A stretch of 64,000 nt of DNA from Haloprofundus halophilus (GTDB lineage Archaea > Halobacteriota > Halobacteria > Halobacteriales > Haloferacaceae): the NCBI RefSeq assembly GCF_003439925.1, contig NZ_QQRR01000002.1, positions 124,001 to 188,000 on the forward strand, written 5' to 3'. This document shows positions 59,776 to 64,000 of the stretch, in pieces (positions within the stretch are counted from its first letter, which is position 1; each line of letters starts with the position of its first letter). The notes under the pieces were generated by a model, which searched no databases, was not told the DNA's origin, and saw only the letters and a list, made by a program, of their open reading frames with translations. The translations under genes and the position numbers were made by a program.

Positions 59776-61483
59776 CGGTATCACCCTGTATCCAGCGCAG
59801 GTGACCGATGTCGCGTTCGACCCCCGCCCAGAACTCGTCGGGGTCGTGGACGTACCGACGGAGGTAGTCGGTCAGTTTCTCGCTCGTGAGTACCGTGCTC
59901 ATGACGACGTAGTGAGCGCCGTGCTCGTACAGCTCTGCGGCGTCTTCCGCCGAGTTCGCCTCGGCGAACACCACGGTCTCGGGTCCGACCTCCGCCAGCA
60001 GTATCCGATTGATGGCCGGTTCGACGGTCGAACTCAACACGAACCCCGCGCGTTTGAGTCCCGCTGCGCTACGGATTTCGCCGTGCTTGAAGTCGCCGTA
60101 GATGTAGTCGTAGTCGGCAGCCTGGTGAATCTCGGCGTGGGCCGGGCTCCGGTCGACGACGACGACGTCGCCGAATCGCTCCTGGAGCAAGGGGAGGCCG
60201 GCGCGGATAATCTCGTCGTAGCCGACGACGACGGCGTGGTCTCGGTAGACGTGGAGGTCGACGTCTCGTTTCTCCTCGCTCTCGAAGCGCGTGAGGTAGG
60301 GTTTAACCCGCTCGTAAATCTCGTAGTTGTAGTTGATGAGGTACGTCGAGAGGCTCATCGTCACGATGGCCATCAGACTGAGATAGCCGAGAATCGACGC
60401 GTCGATGAACCCCTGCGTGACGGCGAGCGCGCCGACGACGAGCGAGAACTCGCTGACCTGCGACATGTTGAGACTGCCGACGAACGACGTCTCGGGGGTG
60501 AACTTCTCCTGGTCGATGAGATAGAAGATGATGAGGAAGTTTCCGACCATCAGCGCGGCCGACGCGACGAGTGCCTCCACCCAGTAGGCGAGGAGATTGT
60601 CCGCCGCCAACCGGAGCCCGATACTCGTGAAGAACACGACCATGAAGAAGTCGGTTATCGGCCGGATACGCTCAGTGAGTTCGCTGGTGTAGGGCACCTG
60701 CGCGAGGCTCAGTCCAGCGAGAAACGCGCCGACCTCCAGCGAGAGGTCCAGTCGCTCGGTTCCGACGATGAAGACGAACGCCCACGCGATTCCGACGACG
60801 AAGAACGCCCGACTGTCGTCGGCGACCGCCCGAAACAGCGTCGGGAGCAGGTACCGCGCGGAGAGATACGAAACGACACCGACACCGCTCATCAGAGCGA
60901 GTATCGTGGCGACGCTGACGACTATCTCCTGTGGATTCGAGAGCGACTCCGCGCTCAAAACCGCCAGGAGAATCACGAGATAGATGTCCTGTATGATGAG
61001 GACGCCGATATCGATTTTACCGGGGAGCGTCGCCAGTTCGTCTTTGTCCGACAGCAATTTCACGATGATCGGCGTTGCGCCGAACACGGTCGCGAGGGCG
61101 ATGATGGTCGTCTCCAACAGCGTGAACCCGAGCGCGTACGCGACGACGAACGCGAGCGCCGTCTGCAGAATCGTCTGCCAGACGGCGACGTTGATTATCG
61201 GGCGGAGTATCTCTCGAACATCGTCGATACGCATCTTCATCCCGATGAGAAACAGCAGGAAACCGAGCCCGAGCTCGCTCATCAGCACGACGAGTTCCGA
61301 CTGTGTGACGACGTCCAGAAAGACCGGCCCGAGGACGAGACCCGTGAAGATGTACGCGACGATGGTCGGTTGCCCGGTGAGACGAGCGACGTAGCTGAGA
61401 ACGACCGCCGTCGCGATGATGATCGCGAAATCGGTCGCGAAGGGAGGTGGTCCAGACTGGAGAACACCGAACATAGAGAACAT
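59768..61483 (-). CDS. CPA2 cation:proton antiporter with degenerate TrkA-N domain (first of a pair)
   Basis: A 571-residue antiporter: about 12 spans with QPTIVAYIFTGLVLGPVFLD, ELGLGFLLFLIGMKMRIDDV, TVFGATPIIVKLLSDKDELA and LNMSQVSEFSLVVGALAVTQ, then a C-terminal RCK-like domain. The Rossmann loop reads AVVVGYDEIIRAGLPLLQER, lacking the GxGxxG pattern kept in its partner, so nucleotide control may be lost or changed. AGGAGA lies 5 nt before the ATG as a ribosome-binding site. The start overlaps GAGAA-CATA-TTCTC (61476-61489). First gene of the four-gene operon. Confidence 0.92.
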   Translation of the reverse strand: MFSMFGVLQSGPPPFATDFAIIIATAVVLSYVARLTGQPTIVAYIFTGLVLGPVFLDVVTQSELVVLMSELGLGFLLFLIGMKMRIDDVREILRPIINVAVWQTILQTALAFVVAYALGFTLLETTIIALATVFGATPIIVKLLSDKDELATLPGKIDIGVLIIQDIYLVILLAVLSAESLSNPQEIVVSVATILALMSGVGVVSYLSARYLLPTLFRAVADDSRAFFVVGIAWAFVFIVGTERLDLSLEVGAFLAGLSLAQVPYTSELTERIRPITDFFMVVFFTSIGLRLAADNLLAYWVEALVASAALMVGNFLIIFYLIDQEKFTPETSFVGSLNMSQVSEFSLVVGALAVTQGFIDASILGYLSLMAIVTMSLSTYLINYNYEIYERVKPYLTRFESEEKRDVDLHVYRDHAVVVGYDEIIRAGLPLLQERFGDVVVVDRSPAHAEIHQAADYDYIYGDFKHGEIRSAAGLKRAGFVLSSTVEPAINRILLAEVGPETVVFAEANSAEDAAELYEHGAHYVVMSTVLTSEKLTDYLRRYVHDPDEFWAGVERDIGHLRWIQGDTDG

Positions 61484-61489
61484 ATTCTC
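61476..61489. promoter_or_regulatory. Inverted repeat over the antiporter start codon
   Basis: GAGAA-CATA-TTCTC is a perfect 5+5 dyad covering the ATG (61481-61483) and part of the ribosome-binding AGGAGA of the first antiporter gene. It could form a small hairpin or bind a regulator; it may also be coincidental. Confidence 0.3.
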
Positions 61490-61740
61490 CTAGATACTAA
61501 TGAACGTATGGTATTATTGGAAAAAACACACGTAGGTGAAAAGTACTCGACCTTCTTCAAGATTTAGCCGACATCGCGGGCCAAATGCACAAAACCACGC
61601 ACGAAGGTTCCTGCGGCCATCGAACCCCCGAAAGATACGAAGAAGGCTCTCCGATGGGAGCCGAACCCACCTCCGCCGGAATCGCCCGGCGTGCCCCACC
61701 GCTGGACCGCGGAGAGTGCGCGCCAGGAGCCGAGACGCGC

Positions 61741-62082
61741 TCACGCGTCGCGGACATCGCGCACCTCCGAGAGGACCGACACCCGTTTGACGCCGAAGCT
61801 GTCCAGCAACTGGGTTTCCAGCGCGGCGGCGTCTCGACGCGCCGTCGCACCCTCGCCGGCGTCCACGTCGAGTTCGACGACGAGCGTCGCACGGACTTCG
61901 ACCGTCAGGTCGTTCAGGCCGGGCTGGAGGCCGCAGAGCTCGAACTCGTCGACGTTCGTCACGCCGTCTAGCTTTCGCAGTCGCTCGCGGACGGCCGTCC
62001 GGAGGTCGCCGGAGGCGTCGCGCGAGACGAACACCGTCAGGTCGGCTGACGCCGACACGGAAGGCAGTTTCTGCACTGACAT
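61741..62082 (-). CDS. Small acidic protein of unknown function downstream of a tRNA-like sequence
   Basis: A 113-residue protein with haloarchaeal composition: SASADLTVFVSRDASGDLRT, AVRERLRKLDGVTNVDEFEL, TVEVRATLVVELDVDAGEGA and ETQLLDSFGVKRVSVLSEVR. The strand/helix alternation suggests a small ferredoxin-like alpha/beta fold (beta-alpha-beta-beta-alpha-beta). No family recognised. The ATG at 62082 is 3 nt from the end of a tRNA-like element, so that element would be its 5' leader. The 257-nt gap to the antiporter operon (61484-61740) shows no other gene; AATAATACC near 61514 is a promoter for the operon. Confidence 0.6.
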   Translation of the reverse strand: MSVQKLPSVSASADLTVFVSRDASGDLRTAVRERLRKLDGVTNVDEFELCGLQPGLNDLTVEVRATLVVELDVDAGEGATARRDAAALETQLLDSFGVKRVSVLSEVRDVRDA

Positions 62083-62085
62083 GAA

Positions 62086-62157
62086 GGGGCCGGGAGGGAG
62101 TCGATTCCTCACCTGTCCGCTCGATGGACCGCTCTGGCCGCTTGAGCTACCGACCCC
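62086..62157 (-). other. tRNA-like sequence, degenerate
   Basis: On the minus strand, GGGGTCGG (62150-62157) pairs with CCGGCCCC (62086-62093) as an acceptor stem with one T-G pair. Next come TA, a D arm GCTC-AAGCGGCCA-GAGC, an anticodon-like hairpin GTCC-ATCGAGC-GGAC with U33, a 4-nt variable region AGGT, and a T arm GAGGA-ATCGACT-CCCTC. Relative to a perfect T arm (GAGGG-TTCGACT-CCCTC) two bases differ, and the anticodon stem has only four pairs. The apparent anticodon CGA would demand a long-variable-arm serine tRNA, which this is not. I read it as a tRNA relic or mimic. Confidence 0.45.
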
Positions 62158-62698
62158 ACCGCGCGAGGCGGCGGCTTCGGTCGGAAGACGTTTCGTCGGG
62201 CGACGGCGGACGCGGCACGCGCCGCGGTGCCGACACGCGGGTCCGAGACGCGCGCGTCGCTGCCGTCGATAGTCGCCGGAGAATGAACCGTGGGGTTCGA
62301 CTCCGACGACCGCGCTGGATACGCAGACGCCGGGGGCGTCGCGCGCTCACGCGATGACGGAGTCGAACCGACCGTACGGCTTGGATGGGCCAGACCCAAC
62401 TCCGGCGCAGTTGCCGGTGGACACACCGCTCGCCGGCCGCTCGGTGGCGGAAGTGGGCGACGTGGTGTGGTGGGTCTGGCTGAGCATCGTTCACCGTGCC
62501 CGCTTCTGCGGGCGCTTACGGGACACGTCACGCGGTTAATACATAAACGTTGTCGGTGTATGTCACGGTCTGTCATCCAACTCCCGTACACCGCGGTAAC
62601 ATCGCTGTAGCCGCTCATCGCAGTAGCCGCTCCCTCTCGCGCACGCGAGCGCGAAGGCCTTAGGCGTGTCCGGCACTAACTCCTACTTGGTTAGCTCC
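62158..62698. other. 541-nt region without a secure gene
   Basis: No protein of haloarchaeal composition is convincing. A 61-codon frame at 62354-62539 (+) encodes MTESNRPYGLDGPDPTPAQL and then PVDTPLAGRSVAEVGDVVWW; it could be a small gene but is not acidic at its C-terminus. GGTTAATACATAAACG at about 62532-62547 is AT-rich and may hold a box A. CCTTAGGCG and GGTTAGC near 62658 and 62690 are promoter candidates for the flavoprotein. Confidence 0.35.
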
Positions 62699-64000
62699 AT
62701 GACACTAACACCGCCGACGGACCCGTCCGACGAGGGCGGCGACGTCCCCGAGTACGAGGAAGTACGCGTACCTGTGCTGGTCGTCGGCGCGGGGGCCGCG
62801 GGCGCGCGAACGGCCATCGAACTGGCCGAGCGCGGCGTCGAGAGCCTCGTCATCGGGAAACGCTCGCACGGCGACGCACACACCACGTGGGCCGCCGGCG
62901 GCATCAACGCGGCGCTCGGAAGCCTCGACCCCGAGGACGACTGGCGAATCCATGCCGCCGACACCTACGACGAGGGTCACTTCGTCAACGACCCCGACGC
63001 GGTCGAACTGACGACCAAGCACATGCCCGACCGCATCCGCGAGCTCGCCGAGTGGGGCATGCCGTTCGACCGGACCGAAGACGGCGAAATCGACCAGCGC
63101 TACTTCGGCGCGCAGTCGTTCCGCCGGACCTGCTTCGTCGGCGACCGAACCGGCGAGGCCATGCTGGAGACGCTCGTCTCCAGAGCCCGGGAGCTCGAAA
63201 TCCCGTACCGCGAGAACGTGATGGTGACGCGTCTGCTGTCTGACGGCGCGCGCGTCCACGGCGCGGTCGCCTACGACATGGACGACGGCCACTTCGTCCT
63301 GTTCGAGGCGAATCACGTCGTGCTCGCGGCGGGCGGGTACTCGTCGCTGTACGACCGCCACTCCTCGCGCGACGAGGAGAACAACGGCGACGGACAGGCG
63401 CTGGCGTACGAGGCGGGCGCGGATCTGCTGGACCTCGAGTTCGTCCAGTTCCACCCGACGGGGATGGTCCAGGACCCCGGCTGGGAGGAGGAGTGGTCTG
63501 GTCGTCTCGTCACCGAGGCGGTGAGAGGAGAGGGCGGTCGCCTGTTCAACGTCGAGGATGGGCGGTTCATGGAGGACTACTCGCCGAACCAGATGGAACT
63601 CGACGCCCGCGACGTGGTGGCTCGTGCCATCGCTCAGGAGGTACGAGAGGGCCGTGGCACCGAGAACGGCGGCGTCTACCTCGACATCTCCCACCACGAC
63701 CGCGAGTTCATCGAACGGCGGCTGCCGAAGATGTACGAGCGGTTCCAGAGCCTCGGTATCGACCTCGCCGAGGAGGCGGTGGAAGTCGCGCCGACGGCGC
63801 ACTACTCGATGGGCGGAGTCGACATCGACTTCCGAACGGGGGAAACGCGCATCGAACGCCTCTACGCCGTCGGCGAGACCGTCGCGGGCGTCCACGGCGC
63901 GAACCGCCTCGGCGGCAACTCGCTGGCGGAGACGGTCGCCATCGGCAAACTCGTCGGCGAGCACGTCGCCGATGTCGTCGACGAATCGACCGACGGCGAG
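62699..64000 (+). CDS. Flavoprotein of the succinate dehydrogenase/fumarate reductase-L-aspartate oxidase family, 3' end beyond window
   Basis: The first 434 residues of an FAD-binding oxidoreductase. Dinucleotide loop GAGAAG at 30-35 in VPVLVVGAGAAGARTAIELA; FAD-anchoring HGDAHTTWAAGGINAAL; substrate-site HPTG at 252-255 in VQFHPTGM; the catalytic Arg276 region TEAVRGEGGRLF; and HGANRLGGNSLAETVAIGKL at the C-terminal side of the flavin domain. Haloarchaeal proteins of this type are annotated variously as NadB or SdhA/FrdA. No linked nadA/nadC or sdhB is visible here, so the reaction is left open. The ATG is at 62699. Confidence 0.88.
   Translation, partial: MTLTPPTDPSDEGGDVPEYEEVRVPVLVVGAGAAGARTAIELAERGVESLVIGKRSHGDAHTTWAAGGINAALGSLDPEDDWRIHAADTYDEGHFVNDPDAVELTTKHMPDRIRELAEWGMPFDRTEDGEIDQRYFGAQSFRRTCFVGDRTGEAMLETLVSRARELEIPYRENVMVTRLLSDGARVHGAVAYDMDDGHFVLFEANHVVLAAGGYSSLYDRHSSRDEENNGDGQALAYEAGADLLDLEFVQFHPTGMVQDPGWEEEWSGRLVTEAVRGEGGRLFNVEDGRFMEDYSPNQMELDARDVVARAIAQEVREGRGTENGGVYLDISHHDREFIERRLPKMYERFQSLGIDLAEEAVEVAPTAHYSMGGVDIDFRTGETRIERLYAVGETVAGVHGANRLGGNSLAETVAIGKLVGEHVADVVDESTDGE

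Noticed and set aside
59696-61567. Plus-strand 623-codon frame opposite the antiporter genes
   Set aside because: Antisense shadow: Glu/Arg/Asp repeats without domain structure, while the minus strand shows two complete CPA2 proteins.
62086-62157. Functional tRNA-Ser(CGA)
   Set aside because: No long variable arm, a four-pair anticodon stem and an abnormal T arm; treated as tRNA-like only.
62109-62618. Minus-strand frames across 62.1-62.6 kb
   Set aside because: Arg/Ser/Pro-rich with no acidic bias; typical non-coding frames in high-GC DNA.

Overview
The window is a stretch of high-GC chromosome from a haloarchaeon (class Halobacteria). The evidence is the acidic proteome, archaeal-only information-processing genes (PAN, aIF5B, aIF1A, S19e, PDCD5-like, Nob1, Pus10, class I LysRS), haloarchaea-type small proteins, Tat lipoproteins, and many apparently leaderless genes with a box A about 25-30 nt before the start codon. 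A Haloferacaceae-like member is a reasonable guess. Genus cannot be assigned from this sequence alone.

Layout. 1-5.8 kb: periplasm-facing and sugar genes: a 3'-truncated PQQ-type sugar dehydrogenase lipoprotein, a hexapeptide acyltransferase, a small lipoprotein, and a convergent fructan pair (GH68 fructosyltransferase, GH32 fructosidase with an extra N-terminal domain). 6-9.7 kb: an HTH-10 regulator divergent from a broken rhodanese gene and an MFS transporter, with an 18-bp inverted repeat between them, then an aldo/keto reductase. 10-14.3 kb: small regulators, a chlorite-dismutase-fold/ABM fusion (PitA-like) divergent from a formate/nitrite-family channel, and a PadR regulator. 14.3-33.8 kb: mostly housekeeping: two site-2 proteases, LysRS plus UMP kinase, MoaE fusion, thiamine-phosphate kinase, S19e/PDCD5/PP-loop, HisRS, TruA, M28 and M3 peptidases.

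33.8-35.1 kb is a conspicuously AT-richer island with a small membrane protein and a membrane-anchored winged-helix regulator. 35-50 kb: an isocitrate lyase/CitE-like operon, PAN, arginine decarboxylase, aIF5B, Nob1, Pgi, aIF1A, SecF-SecD and a 39-residue single-span membrane protein. 50-56 kb: RNase HII, a structured-RNA candidate, Pus10, a DMT transporter and a Cys/Met PLP enzyme. 56-61.5 kb: a four-gene operon with two different CPA2 antiporters, a KhtT-like regulator and a tandem USP. 62-64 kb: a small gene headed by a tRNA-like sequence, and a 3'-truncated flavoprotein of the SdhA/NadB family.

The best candidates for something undescribed are the structured RNA near 51.0-51.13 kb, the tRNA-like leader at 62.09-62.16 kb, the 39-residue protein after secD, the PitA-like enzyme with intact coproheme-decarboxylase residues, and the double-antiporter operon. 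No CRISPR array, intact insertion sequence, rRNA or canonical tRNA was seen.
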